From positions 13,206,001-13,270,000 of the forward strand of contig OZ176050.1 in assembly GCA_964247055.1 (NCBI GenBank): a stretch of 64,000 bases of DNA, in the 5' to 3' direction. The stretch is from Paragordius varius (taxonomy: Eukaryota > Nematomorpha). Positions 11,145-23,299 of this stretch are shown in pieces. Under the pieces are notes generated by a model. The model did not search any database, was not told the origin of the DNA, and saw only the letters and a program-made list of their open reading frames with translations. A program made the translations under genes and the position numbers. Numbering within the stretch: position 1 is the first letter of the stretch; each line of letters begins with the position of its first letter.

Positions 11145-14100
11145 TAAATTTTATATATACCATTTACAATTCATATTCACCCTTGAACAATTCAAATTGA
11201 CCCTAAAAATAAATTATATATTTTCGGTCTAATATAACTCATCACTTATATGATGAAATATACAGTATACATTTTAATGGTTGCTTATTTCACACTATAG
11301 TTGGGCAATAGTTTATTCAACAATTTTGTAGTTTTTTCCATACACTGCTGTGTTGCAAATTGGCCAACTCTATAGCGTGAAATAAGGAACCATTAAAATG
11401 CATACTGAATCTTTATTGTTATTCAGTAATATTTTACGATTAAACAAAATTTCTTTTTTTAATATATAAAATATTGATAATTTTTTATTTAAAAAAACAC
11501 ATAATTTACTTTAGGGGGAATTTAAATTGTTCAAGGGTAAATTTGAGGTGGAAAATTCACCAAAGATTTAGAAAAAAAAGTAAAAGCATAGAATAGTAAG
11601 TATATTGTTATAAATCGTTAACACCTCGTGCTTAGGTACATATATATGATTAATAAAAAAATGGTAAATTTCGAGAAACATATATAAAGTGATGTATGAT
11701 ACTTACACATTTAAAATTTACGTTATTGGGGGCTAAAAACTTAATTATATCTTCTTTTTAAAAGGATCCCTAATTTTAAACCGTTGTTTCCACAAAGAAC
11801 TGTGCCTTTAAAAAACCATAATTTTAAATTCAGATATTTTTCACCCTGCCAATAATATTTTATTCCCATATATATATCACCCTTATGCAGTAAAAATTGA
11901 AATTATACGGACAAAATGTAAAAATATAAAGACAATTTTTTTTTCAAAAAAACAACCATACTTTTTTTAAACCTTAATTTATTTTATAAAAAAACATTTA
12001 GTTACAGTAAACAAAGATTGTGTTTCCAATTAAAATTATTTCTATATTATACTTGGTAGTTTAAACAATCAGTTATATATATATAAAATATCAAGATTAA
12101 TAAAGTATAATTGTCTTTTGAAAAAAAATTGTTTTATATTTCGCGTTTTGTCCATAGTATAATTTCAATTTTTACTGTAAATGGTTCAATTTAACATTTG
12201 TTTTGTTAAAACTATACAAATATGAGCAAAAAATGGTTAATATTCATAAAAAACCAAAATTGGTTATATATATATGTATTTCATACTAATTTCCTAGCGA
12301 TATAACTGCTACGGTTGAACGGGAACAATTCATAGAGGCAACGAAATTCCACGTTTTGTATTGAGGGTCAAATCGTTCCACAGTATTTAAATAACTCCAA
12401 CCATCGTGTCCCCCAATGGCATAAATCAAGCCGGTCAAAACACAAACACCTTACAGACGCAATTACAAAAAATACTGATTATAATTATTAATCAAAATAG
12501 TGTCTTTGTAATTAAGGAAAAAAACTTAAAATTCTTTTAGATCAGGATGAAAAGTAATAGGCAAAGAGACAAATACTATAAATCGACTTAAAAAATGTTT
12601 AAAATAGTGTAAAAAATGAAAATAATGTAAAAAAACTTAATGTGGATAATAAGGGAAAAAATAGGCCAAAAATAGCCCCACATCAAAACACAATAAATAA
12701 GAGTAAAAATTATTTGAGGAGAAAAGCGTCTACTAATACCAAAAAACCTATAAATTATGGCCACAAATGTGATGAAAAGAATGTTAATGCATAGAAAATA
12801 TTTCTTAGTTTTTCATGGAATTTCACCTTTAAATAAAAATACTGATATAAATTGAATATTATGATATAGATAGTCTAACTATTATTGCATTTATAATTCA
12901 GCTAAAATGTATGAATTTCTTGGGTGAATTTTTAAGTATTACTACTAGTAATCTTTGTCAAACGTAAAAAATAAAACTAAAATATAAATTAAAAACTTAG
13001 TCTTACTACTTATAAGTTTTTATTTTTAATGTTAAACCTAATCCATGTCGAGGTGTTATCATAGCAGAACTCCATTCCCAATCCCCCAAATCAAAGAGTT
13101 GAGACGATGTTGAACGTAAATGATTAATTCCATTTACTTCATCATTGTTAACATTATTCAATTCATAGTTTGAAAACGTATTATTATGATTTCCACAATT
13201 ATTTTGAGATTCATTATTATTGCAATTAATAAAAGATTCATAAGATGAGCGCAAATCTTTCCTATTCATTTTTGCCGAATTATTGAAATTTTGGAAAAAT
13301 ATATTATCTTGCTTATGTGCCATAGTATTATTATTTTCATATGAAGCCGTATGCAAACGGCATGATTCCACTGGGTTAAAAGACATCATAGAGCTTAAAG
13401 TTTTGAAACCATCCCGACCTCCAACCACGTAAATTAGTCCTAATAAATATATATATACCATTTACAGTTCAAATTCACCCTTAACAATTCAAATTCACCC
13501 TAAAAATAAATATGTGTTTTCGGGCAAATATAACTCATCATTAAAATATATTCTTATGGCATAGTATATTATTTTTTCAGTATTATATTAATATTTAACA
13601 AAACTTCAATTTTTAAAAATATAAAAAAATATAGGTAATATTTAATTTTAAAAAACACAATTTATTTTAGGGTGAATTCGAATTGTTCGAGGGTGAATTT
13701 GAACTGTAAATGGTATATATATTATATATATATATAGTATATTTAAATTCATAACGTATATGGTTTTTTACGAAGTTTGGTAAACGAAAAATTCACAAAA
13801 AATAAATCAAAAGTCACAATTTAAGTGATAGCAATTTAGCTCACAATACTCAACTAGAAGTATATGCAATAAATACCACCTCATAATTACAACAATTTCG
13901 AAAAATATATGACTTATTATATGGATCATGACCCTTTTCTTGCAAAAATATGTATTAAAATTATTTTTTTGGAATACTTTCCAATTAATATACGGTTTTA
14001 TTCTGATATATTTAATTAAAAAAGATATATACAAATTAATAAGTTTCTGGAAAATACATACTACTTCAAACGATTAAAATTGAATGTTAATGACAAAAAG

Positions 14101-16093
14101 GGGCGAACTCTTTTCTTGATATGATAATATAAAATGGACTTGCATCAACGTAACCTTACGACAGAACAATGTAAAGATTGTAAGTTATGGCGGAAATTAC
14201 TTTGGGGCCAGAAAACTCTGAATTTAGAGTTCTAAACCTTTTCGACTACTATAATTTTATTTTAAAATCGGAAAAGTGTATGTTCTATTTAGTTAAGATT
14301 ATATATATTTTAATAAGCAGGGGGGATTGATCATTATAAAAGGTTTCATCCACTCGATATCTTAAAGAGATTTATTTATACCATTTACAATTCAAATTCA
14401 CCCTTGAATAATTCAAATTACCCTCGAACAATTCAAATTAATTCAAATTTACCCTTGAATTCAAATTCACCCCCAAACAATTCATATTCACCCTAAAAAT
14501 AAATTATGTGTTTTCGAACTAATATAACTCTTATTAATATAAAATATATCTTTATGGCATAATTTATTATTTTTTCAGTATTATTTCAATTTAAAACAAA
14601 ATTTTATTTTTTAAAAAATGTACTAAAATATAGGTAATTTTTACTCATAAAAAAACATGTTAGTTATTTGAGGGTGAATTTAAATTGTTCAAGGGTGAAT
14701 TTGAATTGTTCTTCAAGGGTGAATTTAAATTGTTCTTCAAGGGTGAATTTGAATTGTTCAAGGGTAAATTTGAATAATTGTTCAAGGGTGAATTTAAATT
14801 GTTCTTCAAGGGTGAATTTGAATTGTTCAAGGGTGAATTTGAATAATTGTTCAAGGGTGAATTTAAATTGTTTTTCAAGGGTTAATTTGAATTGTTCTTC
14901 AAGGGTGAATTTGAATTGTTTAAGGGTTAATATATTTACCTTCACAGAGAACGGCTCCAAATTGAACCCGTTTACTAAGTTGTTGAGGTAAATGAACATT
15001 TAAACTATGGTCAGGAGGATTTATTATGGGTTTTGAATTGAACAGTTTTGGCACATTCATCAATCCGTCATTATTATTATTGGGAATCGATACATTATTA
15101 ATATTATTCTCATTTAATGTAACTGATGATTTCTCAATCGAATTATAGGTTGTGTTGTTAGGATTTAGGGTATTTAAAGCTGTCCAAACGTTACAACGAA
15201 AATCGTAAATTTCCATACCACTTGGATCTATAAATTAGTAAGTAAAATAATTTAGTCATAAGATATTTCCATTGAATAAAAAATAAGTTATTGATTTACC
15301 CAATAAGGTATTCAATAAGAAAAACCTAAAATTTGATGTTATCAACAAAATAATATATATATAATGTTTTTGTTAATAAAACATTTAACTATTAGACATT
15401 AAACAAAAATAAAATAAAAATTAAAAAATCTAAAATATGATAATTTATGACACATTGAAATAACAATATACTTTTTTGTTTATCATTACCACCGATAGCG
15501 AGAACTAGGCCAAATGTCCCCTTGCGTGCTTTTTGTGACCTGTAGAAAAGCGAATATTTATACTTTTCATAGCAAAACTAAAAATATTTTAAAATAATCA
15601 ATAAAGTGTTTAAAATTCAAGCAATTTAATATTTAAAAAATACTTTTGGAAATACAATAATCTATTTCAATTCCGAGTAAGAGTAAAAATATTTTTAAAA
15701 TGATCAATATAAAATCAGAATGTTTGAATTTAAAGCACTTTAGTTTTAAAATAAAACTTTTATTTATATTGTAAGAAAGACATTTTTTTACGTAAAATGG
15801 ATTAATTTATTAAAAATTTGTAATTTCAATAAAAACAAAACATAATAATTAAAATATTATATGAAATACAATAATATATTTACCATTTTGTCACACTTTG
15901 ATTGTCATAAATACGATGATGACAATAATTGATTTGAGGGAGTAAAGAATTTTCAACCCAACTATTTTGACAGAGAAAGGCTTGAATTAAAAGTCGACGG
16001 CACATATCAAAATCTAGGCCATCTGACCCGTTCGTGGTGTCTAACATCATTGGTTCTGCAAGGAGTTTTTTAATGGCCTAAAACAAATTATGT

Positions 16094-16152
<59 letters not shown>

Positions 16153-19052
16153 ATTTAGAGTTCAAATTCACCCTTAAACAATTTAAATTCACCCTTGAAC
16201 AAATAAATTTCACCCTCAAACAATTTAAATTCAACCTTAAACAAATAAAATTCACCCTTAAACAATTCAAATTCACCCTAAAATAAATATGTGTTTTTTA
16301 AGTTTAAATATTACCTATATTTTTTTATAATTTTAAAAAAAGAAATTTTGTGTGTAATCAAAATAATACCGAAATAATAATAAAACTTTGTCATAAAAAT
16401 TTTAATGATGGAGTAAATTACAAAATTTAATAATGTATTTTTAGGGTGAAGTTCAAGGGTGAATTTGAACTTTTCAAGGGTGATGAAGTGTAAATGGTAT
16501 ATATATAGTAAAACTGAAATTATACGGACAAAACGTAAATATATAAAGACAAATATTTTTTTCTAAAAGACAACCATACTTTTTAAATCTGGATTAATAT
16601 CAATATAACTCATTATTTTAAATGGCAAAAGTAAATAGGGTTATAATATTAACACAATCAATTCTATATTTTACAATTGTAACTAAATAGCTTATATGAG
16701 AAAAATTAAGGAAGTATGATTATCTTTTATTTGTCTTTATATTTTTACGCCGTATATTTTAATTTTTACTGTGTTATATATAGGTATTGTGTGAAAGATA
16801 GTATATACTTACTTATATAATATTTTTTTAACAAAAAGAGATTAAAAATATTAAAAATTTACCAGTTATTATTTGTAATAATTTAAGTATAACAAAACAA
16901 TAAAAGGTTCTGTCAAATTTATATTTCTTAAAATAATTGAAATGATTAAATTAATCTAATGTTAATTGGTATTTACAATTGTATATATTTTCAAAAAACA
17001 TTTAGTCTGCTTTTATATATATATATATATATATATACAGTCATGTATCCTTTATTTTATCAAAAATCGATTTTCTTTCGTTAAATGGGTGGTATAAATA
17101 TTTGTTAAAGAATGGAAAAAAACAAGTGCTCATGGTACTAACAATATCATATTATCAAAAAAGTATAAGAAGTACCATAGAGCTCTTGTTTTTTCCATTC
17201 TTTACCAAATATTTAAGCCCATTTAACGGAAAAAATAATTTTTTGATAAAATAAAGGATACATGACTGCAATTTAGCAGCAATTAAATGGTTGAGTGGAA
17301 GAATAGGAAATAGCTGCTTAGAAAATAATCTGTCATGTTCATTAAAATAATTTTGGACGATAATTAAAATAAAATAAAAATTAAATTATTGTCATGTAGT
17401 TAGTCCATTTGAAAAGAAAACACACGAAATAAATATAATATCCGTTTTGGCTAGTACATTCTTATTATAAATAATTATGTTAATTATTAACTAGTTTAAT
17501 TCGAAACATTTAACGTATTCTTTCCAAATGCATAAAAAATTATAGTGGTTAAAAATATAGTTTGTAGGATTCTCCATCAAAAAAATTAATTGTTTAGCGT
17601 TCTACAAAAAAATATTACAGTAATTGAAATTATACGGACAAAACATGAAAATATAAAGAATTTTTAACATGCAGACAACCATACTTTTTTAAATCTTAGT
17701 TTTTTTAAGTATAACTCATTGTTTTAACTACAAATTATAATATAGAAATGATGGAAATTGGTAACACAATCAATTATGTATTTTACGATTGCAACTAAAT
17801 GTTTTTTATGGAACAAATTAAGATTAAAAAAGTAGTATGGTTGTCTTTTGAAAAGATTAATTTGTCTTTATTACATTTTGTCCGTATAATTTCAATTTTT
17901 ACTGCATAAAAAATAACTAATGTATTATAAAAAAATATTACAGTAAAAATTGAAATTATACGGACAAAACGTGAAAATATAAAGACAAATATTTTAAACA
18001 TTAAGACAACCATACTTTTTTGACCTTACTTTTTTTGAGTATAACTCATTGTTTTAAACTACAAAGTATAATATAAAAATAATGGAAATTGGTAACAAAA
18101 TCAATTATGTATTTTACGATTGTAACTTAATGTTTTTTATAGATTAAACTAAGGTTTAAAATATTATGGCTGTCTTTTGAAAAGATTAATTTGTCTTTAT
18201 ATTTTTACATTTTGTCCGTTTAATTTTATAAAAATTGATGAAAAAAATATTATAAAAAATGTTAAAAATATTACAGTAAAAATTAATATTATACGGACAA
18301 AACATGAAAATATAAAGACAAATATTTTTAACATTATTTTCCTAATTTTTTTAAAACTTACTTTTTTTATATATAACTCATTGTTTTAAACTACAAAGTA
18401 TAATATAGAAATGGAAATTGATAACACAATCAATTATGCATGTATTTTACGATTGTAACTAAATGTTTTTTATGAAATAAATTACGGTTTAAATAAGTAG
18501 TATGGTCCAATCTAAAAATATATTCAAATCCGAAGACTTGGCTATTACGGTTACATTCAAAGATTAGACAACGATAATTGGATTAAAAAATATAACAAAC
18601 ATTAAACCAAACAACGGGATGCCAAGGGACCCCTTGACAACAGCTATCTATCATCTATCTATCTTTTGAAGAAAAAAATTGTCTCTATATTTTTACATTT
18701 TGTCCGTATAATTTCAATTTTTACTGTATATAAAAAAATAACTAAAAAATTGATAAAAAAAGGTTACATCATGTGATAGATAACGCATTCGAACACACCC
18801 TAAAAGTGAGGGGAAATGACATTTTCTGGCCGGCAAATCATGATGGATCCATTTCATGAGAGCTGTTAGGATTTGATCTTCTGAATGTACGCAAATCTCA
18901 TCATGCATCAAAATTTCTTTGAGGTGTTCATGGTTAAGGCATAAAAATTCACGGTGATTTATTACATCGATAAAATTTTCCTAATGTAATATAGAATAGA
19001 ATGATATTATTATAAATGTTATCTAAAATGTTAAATTATGAAGGAAAAATCG

Positions 19053-19091
<39 letters not shown>

Positions 19092-22000
19092 TTTATTATT
19101 TCTGAAAAAAATAAGCGTTTAAAGATTATTGAAAATTTGTAAATTGAATGGAAAGACTAAATATTTTGGATATTGTTTACGCTGAAGTGTGATTGTATTA
19201 TTATATATGCAATTATAATTCAGCTAAAATTGTATAAATTTATTATAATATTTCGATTACTACAAGTAACCTTTGTCAAACATAAAAAATAAAAATTAAA
19301 ATATAAACTAAAATTTAAAGTATAAAGTAAAATAGAATAGAATAATCTACATATTTATAAATGTCATCTAAAGTGTTAAATTTAAAAGGAAAAATCGTAA
19401 TAATATATGTACATTTTTATCTTCTAAAAATTTAGCATAGATGGGTGATTGAAAATCTTTAAATCGAATGGAAAGACTAAATATTTTGACAGTGATTAAT
19501 GATTCAAAAATTGTTATCAAATAAAACTTTGAGAAAATAAAGATCTGCTTTATACTAACTATTAAAATAAGTTATTACATCTAATTCATAATTCAAATAA
19601 AAATTAACACGTAAAAACCAATACCGATTATGCAGGCAAATAACCTTGGTTAAGACTTTAAAATTTAGACGTTTATTAAAACCTTTTTGACTATTTGGCA
19701 TCATAATCAAACTTTGGAAGTTTATTATATAAAAATCTGAACTCGAATTGAAACCGTGAAAGGATTTTAGGTTTAAATGTAATTACTTATTTAAAAAGAG
19801 AAATAAAAAATAAAAACTAAACTATACAAAAAAAATGCGGTTTTTATGAAAAATTTAAATGTATTACAATAATATATCGTTGAGCAAAATGGAGCAAGGG
19901 TTGACAACCTTGGAGGTCAGCAAATGTCCGAATTCCACAACAATTGGAAGCATCGATGCGGGAAGCCATAAAACGCGATGCGGCATTCACTAATTCACCC
20001 ATTTGGAGTAAATTTGCCGTGGCTAAAATTTTTTCTACCGTATCATCTCGGATTTCAATGCACCCTAGTATTAAAAAAATGTATATACAGTATAAATTAA
20101 ATTTTTACAAAAGTTTTTCGAAAAAAAATACCTTTTTAAAACATACTTAATGATTCTTACAAAAATTTTAAAATGTAAAGTATGATTGAATAGAGGTGTG
20201 ATGATATAGTAGGTAGGGGACCGGATTCTTAAACTGCATGGCAGAGTTTGAACCCCCCAAAATACGCAATTTTTTTTTTCAACATCACTGTCAGCCCTGG
20301 GCAGGTGAGTGTTAAAGCCTTCACATGTCTGGATATAATTTAAGTCCTTACCCTTTAATAAAAAAGGAAAAAAGAGACTCTAAACTGTACATTTTTTATA
20401 GTATGATTGAATGGATTTACATTTTACATCTCTTCTCTTTAATTTGCGACCAAGATGTCTTGTTTTAAAGGTAGAAAAATATGGTTGCCATATTTAAAAA
20501 ATATTTGTCCATTAAATTTTATGTATTTTTTAGGTAGTTTATGAATGGTTAAAATCTTCAAAAGTATGAAAAAAGTTGTATAGAGTAACATTATAATGTT
20601 ATAAACCAGGTAACAAAATAGTCATTATTTGCCTTGATTAAATTTAACAGTATTATATCTAATTGCGAAGGAAATGCCGTTTTAATTCTTTATCTTTAAA
20701 TAAATACTTTATACAATTGTTGTAAAACAAATTTAATTGATACAAACGAAAATAAACATAGAACAACTCAAATCAAACTATATTTTGCACGAATTCTAAA
20801 GTAAATATATGTGTATGATTAAAATAATAAAAATATTTTAAAAAATAAACTCCGTACAATATTTTTAAAGGGTAGAAAAAATCAACATACATGGTTTAGA
20901 AAAAACGGTATTTAGGTTCTTTTTTAAGCAAATTGATACTATGTAGATTAAAATTTTAAAACCTATATTCTTCATAAATCTTTGGGATAAAAATTTTGCA
21001 TATAAATTCTTACCAGTGTACATGTAATCGACTATGAGTGAAAGGATAGGAGCATCAATATCACGCATAGCTATTCGATATTGCCTAGATTCGCGCGTTA
21101 TTCCATCGTGGGCAAACATGGCATGGAAATAATCAGAACAAGCGGCCAACACAATTTTATGAGCTGGTTCAATTTCGATTCCTACAAAAGCCAAAAGAAA
21201 GAGAATTAATTCCTAATAGCTATACTCTAAATCTAGGGTTAAACCTAAAGTTAATTTTCAATTTAATTTTCAAATTTTCAGTTTAATGTCAATTAAATTA
21301 ATTTAAATTCGTATAACCGACTGCATTTATACCAAAATTGCAAAGTTGGATATATATACGAAATCGATATGTGAAAACCCCAAGTCAAATAGTTGTGTCG
21401 TACTGATGCTTGCTAACCAGCACGAAACTAGTCTGCGATTTTTATTGACGAAAGAGTTTCAGATATCGTTTGTATTTCCTGTTAATAAAAGTAACTTTCA
21501 ATTAATTTTCGTTTATCATTGTATTACGGATTTAACAACTGTTTATAATAATTGTAGTTTTAACAAATAATAGTGACTTTATCAAGTTTAATAATTTGTT
21601 ATTAAAGAAAATAACCTAGTCATACCTGGTAATTTATTAACTAGTTCCATAAAAATATTTGAACTGGAATGATTTTTTAAAAAATGTTTATATTTATTGC
21701 TTTTTGGAAAATTAATTTACAATTTATATTTTCAGTTTTACATTTCGCACCTACTTAACGCTATATATATATATATATATATCAGTCAATTATCGTACAC
21801 GGTGACAGTACCTATCATGAAGTTGGGTATATCATAGATGTGGGTTTTTAGCTAATCTAGTTTAAAATCATTTTTTGAATTTTACAAAAAAAAATTCGAA
21901 TGAACTTTCAAAATTTTATCATTTATTCTAATTTATAGCTCTAATCGTCTAAAATGACAGTTTTTCACAAAATATTAGTCTCGAAATCACATGGTAATAT

Positions 22001-23203
22001 CTAAGTTGTAACAAAATTGAAACATTAGGTTTAATTGTAATGCTAGGCTTCTATATTGATATCCAAAATTAATTTATATATAATGATTTTCACTAAAGTA
22101 TTAGAGAGCTAACTCTCTTGTTTTTTATTTGATAAAAATTTCACTTATTAATTTTATGAATGCGTAAAAAAGTTGATGGATTAGTGTGAGACAAATGTCT
22201 AATTTGCATCAAAATTAATTTGTAAAAAAATATCAAAAAAAAATTGTTTAACAAATTATTGCTTTTACAATATATCAAATCACATTCAAAAATAAATCAC
22301 AGGGATTATTAATGTTATTTATATAAAGGAAGTTACATCAAACCTTTTAATAGCTTCTTCTTATTTTCCATCCTATTGATTTCTTTTTTTTATCTATCAA
22401 CTAATTTTTTATACATTTGTTACATCGTTTTAACGCTTTGATATATACATATTAAAATATTAATTTTACCCGCAAGCTAACATCAAAGGTATGGATGGGT
22501 ACCGTGTTTTTGTTATTGTAATCGGTTTTACATAATATTTAAACAAACTTATTTATTTGTAATCGAAAGACTTTTCACGATTTTTGTCGTAAAAAATTTT
22601 TTCTCAAAAGTCCGCAATTTTCAAATGTAAATATATTGAAAACGATCTAATATTTACAAGTTAAATATATATTAACCTGTTTTATATTTGGTTATTAAAT
22701 TTTAAAAAAAATGAAAATAAATTTAAAGTTTATAGTGCGATTTTTGTTAGATATATCAAATATTACATCTTTAAAAAAATCCATATAAATTGATTAATCA
22801 TTAGCGGTGTTTCATAGCTATAAGGTATGGGCAAACCGGATACTGATATAGAGTTTCCCATGGAATCGGTATTAATGAGTGATATGTTAACAAATTTTCA
22901 ATAGAATTCTTAAAAAGCTATGTGGAATTAGTCATATTTACTTTAATTTAATGAGTTTTGGCCGACCCATAACGTCAAATTATTTATCAATCATTTACCT
23001 TCTACTGAATTCTCCAAACTTTGTTGTAAATAATCATTGGATTTAGAAGGTTCAGAATATTCGATATTCGAAGATATTGGGTTTGACATAGCAACTAGAA
23101 TAACATCACAAAGAATGCCTTCACTACGGAGTTTGTTTATACTACTAAATCTGGACTGGCCAATACAACACTCGGGAAATCCTCCATATTTATGGAGTTT
23201 CAT
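4829..23203 (-). CDS. KLHL5-like: BTB-BACK-kelch protein of the KLHL1/4/5 group, 14 exons
   Basis: Exons, 5' to 3': 23203-22999, 21181-21014, 20064-19868, 18980-18768, 16077-15884, 15539-15490, 15227-14940, 13439-13038, 12449-12287, 10181-10063, 9306-9102, 8539-8365, 7913-7511, 4986-4829. They join to 2,940 nt, 979 residues. BTB at about 25-130 ([32 protein letters not shown]), BACK at about 150-320 ([27 protein letters not shown]), then six kelch blades. [51 protein letters not shown] and LNIGRAG match the blades of vertebrate KLHL1/4/5 in order. Such proteins usually recruit substrates to cullin-3 ligase or bind actin. No in-frame ATG precedes 23203 in the open frame, which extends to about 23290, so an upstream exon is possible. 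Confidence 0.92.
4988..5217. mobile_element. R3 MITE, partial copy abutting the last kelch acceptor
   Basis: It starts ACAGTAAAAAATTTATTATA and continues with the degenerate R3 pattern (AAGACTAAACG, GGATAACCATA). Its right half is lost where the next R3 copy begins. On the minus strand its terminus reads TTTTTACTGTA, directly followed by the TAG acceptor of the exon ending at 4986. Confidence 0.7.
5218..5501. mobile_element. R3 MITE, full length
   Basis: Terminal inverted repeats of about 80 bases: ACAGTAAAAACTGAAATTAT on the left and AATTTCAATTTTTACTGT on the right. The inner TIR carries GGACAAAACGTAAA and ACAACCATACTTT. Non-coding, Tc1/mariner-like ends. It lies in the last kelch intron. 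Confidence 0.8.
5714..7038. mobile_element. Three R2 palindromic MITEs
   Basis: Copies at about 5714-6027, 6393-6512 (internally deleted) and 6768-7038. Each opens with TACCATTTACA plus TTCAAATTCACCC units and closes with the reverse complement, GGGTGAATTTGAA plus ATGGTATA. Between them a unit of about 80 bases beginning TATACCGCGTGAATAATATA occurs twice (about 6315-6410 and 6565-6660), a local duplication. Confidence 0.7.
7229..7513. mobile_element. R3 MITE overlapping the end of kelch exon 13
   Basis: Left end ACAGTAAAAATTGAAATTAT; right end CGTTTTTACCG. On the minus strand the right TIR supplies the donor G|GTAAAA at 7510. If that donor is not used, it encodes about 28 further residues and a stop at 7428-7430. 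Confidence 0.75.
7960..8172. mobile_element. Palindromic MITE in a kelch intron
   Basis: Inverted ends of about 55 bases: ACAGTCATGTACAGTTTAGA with ATTGTCAAACATACG on one side, and CGTATTTTTGACAAT with TCTAAACATACAAGACTGT on the other. The ACAGTC termini match R1, the interior does not. Confidence 0.7.
10225..10502. mobile_element. R2 MITE upstream of a kelch acceptor
   Basis: TTCAAATTCACCC-type units at the left and GGGTGAATTAACTGTAAATGG at the right. It lies about 43 bases upstream, in transcript terms, of the acceptor for exon 10181-10063. Confidence 0.7.
10513..11046 (-). repeat. R4 dispersed repeat, inverted copy
   Basis: Reverse complement of window positions 1-530 across its whole length, with scattered differences. 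It carries the core AAAATGGCGTCGAAGTAGTT. It lies in a kelch intron. Confidence 0.8.
11111..11141. repeat. (TA)n microsatellite
   Basis: Uninterrupted TA run. Others at 16099-16147, 17014-17037, 19059-19086, 25571-25612, 33352-33374 and 44582-44602. Confidence 0.9.
11154..11552. mobile_element. R2 MITE with another palindromic MITE inserted in it
   Basis: Outer R2 ends at about 11154 and 11552. Inside, 11268-11405 is a separate hairpin with arms TTTTAATGGTTGCTTATTTC and GAAATAAGGAACCATTAAAA, which interrupts the R2 interior and must be younger. Confidence 0.65.
11887..12180. mobile_element. R3 MITE, full length
   Basis: CAGTAAAAATTGAAATTATA at the left, TAATTTCAATTTTTACTGTA at the right, with inner GACAAAATG and CAACCATAC elements. 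It lies in the intron between exons 13038 and 12449. Confidence 0.75.
13038..13439 (-). other. Kelch blade 2 exon with a long Asn-rich insertion
   Basis: The exon starts at the blade signature [14 protein letters not shown]. It then runs through about 90 Asn/Ser-rich residues before the strand [15 protein letters not shown]. The frame stays open and both edges match KLHL5, so this is an expanded inter-strand loop. The donor at 13037 (GTTTAA) gives [16 protein letters not shown]. Confidence 0.8.
13456..13719. mobile_element. R2 MITE 16 bases from a kelch acceptor
   Basis: TACCATTTACAGTTCAAATT at the left and AATTTGAACTGTAAATGGTA at the right, a complete palindrome. In the transcript it ends about 16 bases before the acceptor at 13440, inside the usual polypyrimidine/branch zone. 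Confidence 0.8.
14372..14938. repeat. R2 MITE with an expanded minisatellite arm
   Basis: The left arm has TACCATTTACAATTCAAATT and several CACCC units. The right arm (14669-14932) holds about a dozen tandem units of 21-24 bases built on TTCAAGGGTGAATTTGAATTG. The array is open in three frames on both strands, which gives protein-like frames of LNCSRVN or NSPLN repeats; these are not genes. It abuts the splice donor at 14939. Confidence 0.85.
16149..16498. mobile_element. R2 MITE next to a (TA)n run
   Basis: TACCATTTAGAGTTCAAATT, five CACCC units, an A+T centre, then GGGTGAATTTGAACTTTTC and GTAAATGGTATA. It lies about 70 bases upstream, in transcript terms, of the acceptor at 16078. Confidence 0.75.
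16503..16772. mobile_element. R3 MITE
   Basis: AGTAAAACTGAAATTATACG at the left and TATTTTAATTTTTACTGT at the right. Shortened right TIR. Confidence 0.7.
17037..17269. mobile_element. R1 MITE, full length single copy
   Basis: ACAGTCATGTATCCTTTATT at the left and AATAAAGGATACATGACTG at the right. The internal arms match the 4.3-4.8 kb copies. It is the cleanest R1 copy in the window and may approximate the family consensus. Confidence 0.85.
17617..18727. mobile_element. Cluster of three R3 MITEs
   Basis: Copies at about 17617-17904, 17938-18230 (right end degraded) and 18273-18727. The third is interrupted at about 18506-18664 by unrelated DNA ending in (TCTA)n. The TIR signature TATACGGACAAAAC recurs in each. 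Confidence 0.75.
20192..20399 (+). mobile_element. tRNA-derived SINE with perfect target-site duplication
   Basis: Flanked by the 13-bp direct repeat AGTATGATTGAAT (20179-20191 and 20400-20412). The 5' part looks tRNA-like: a weak A box around ATGATATAGTAGGTAGGGGA and a B-box-like AGAGTTTGAACCCC. A T-run and a GC-richer body (CCCTGGGCAGGTGAG) follow. Short SINEs are moved by LINE reverse transcriptase (family knowledge). It is in a kelch intron. Confidence 0.75.
21299..21465 (+). repeat. R5 dispersed repeat, copy 1
   Basis: About 155 bases that occur reverse-complemented at 45985-46150 (CGTATAACCGACTGCATTT, AACTAGTCTGCG, GTGTCGTACTGATG). It has no credible coding; the frame at 21346-21570 is repeat DNA. 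Class unknown. Confidence 0.7.
22999..23203 (-). other. First kelch-gene exon with an insertion inside the BTB fold
   Basis: After CDVILVA, where BTB proteins normally continue within a few residues to the PAHKIVL strand-helix, this protein carries about 30 extra Ser/Asn-rich residues ([14 protein letters not shown] onward). The intron falls in the same loop. The insertion is polar and probably surface-exposed. Confidence 0.7.
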
Positions 23204-23299
23204 AATTTCAAAAAAAGCAAATTTATTATCATATGCCTTTGCAAAATATCCATGTGGGTTGACTCCAGAAAAGTTAACCAATAGAGGAGTTCATAGCTT

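Noticed and set aside
14660-14999. Three overlapping open frames with LNCSRVN, NSPLN or FKFTLE repeats
   Set aside because: They translate the R2-derived minisatellite in different frames and strands; the array is open because its unit lacks stops.
21346-21570. 74-codon plus-strand frame
   Set aside because: It lies in the R5 repeat, is not present as a frame in the second copy, and starts without ATG.
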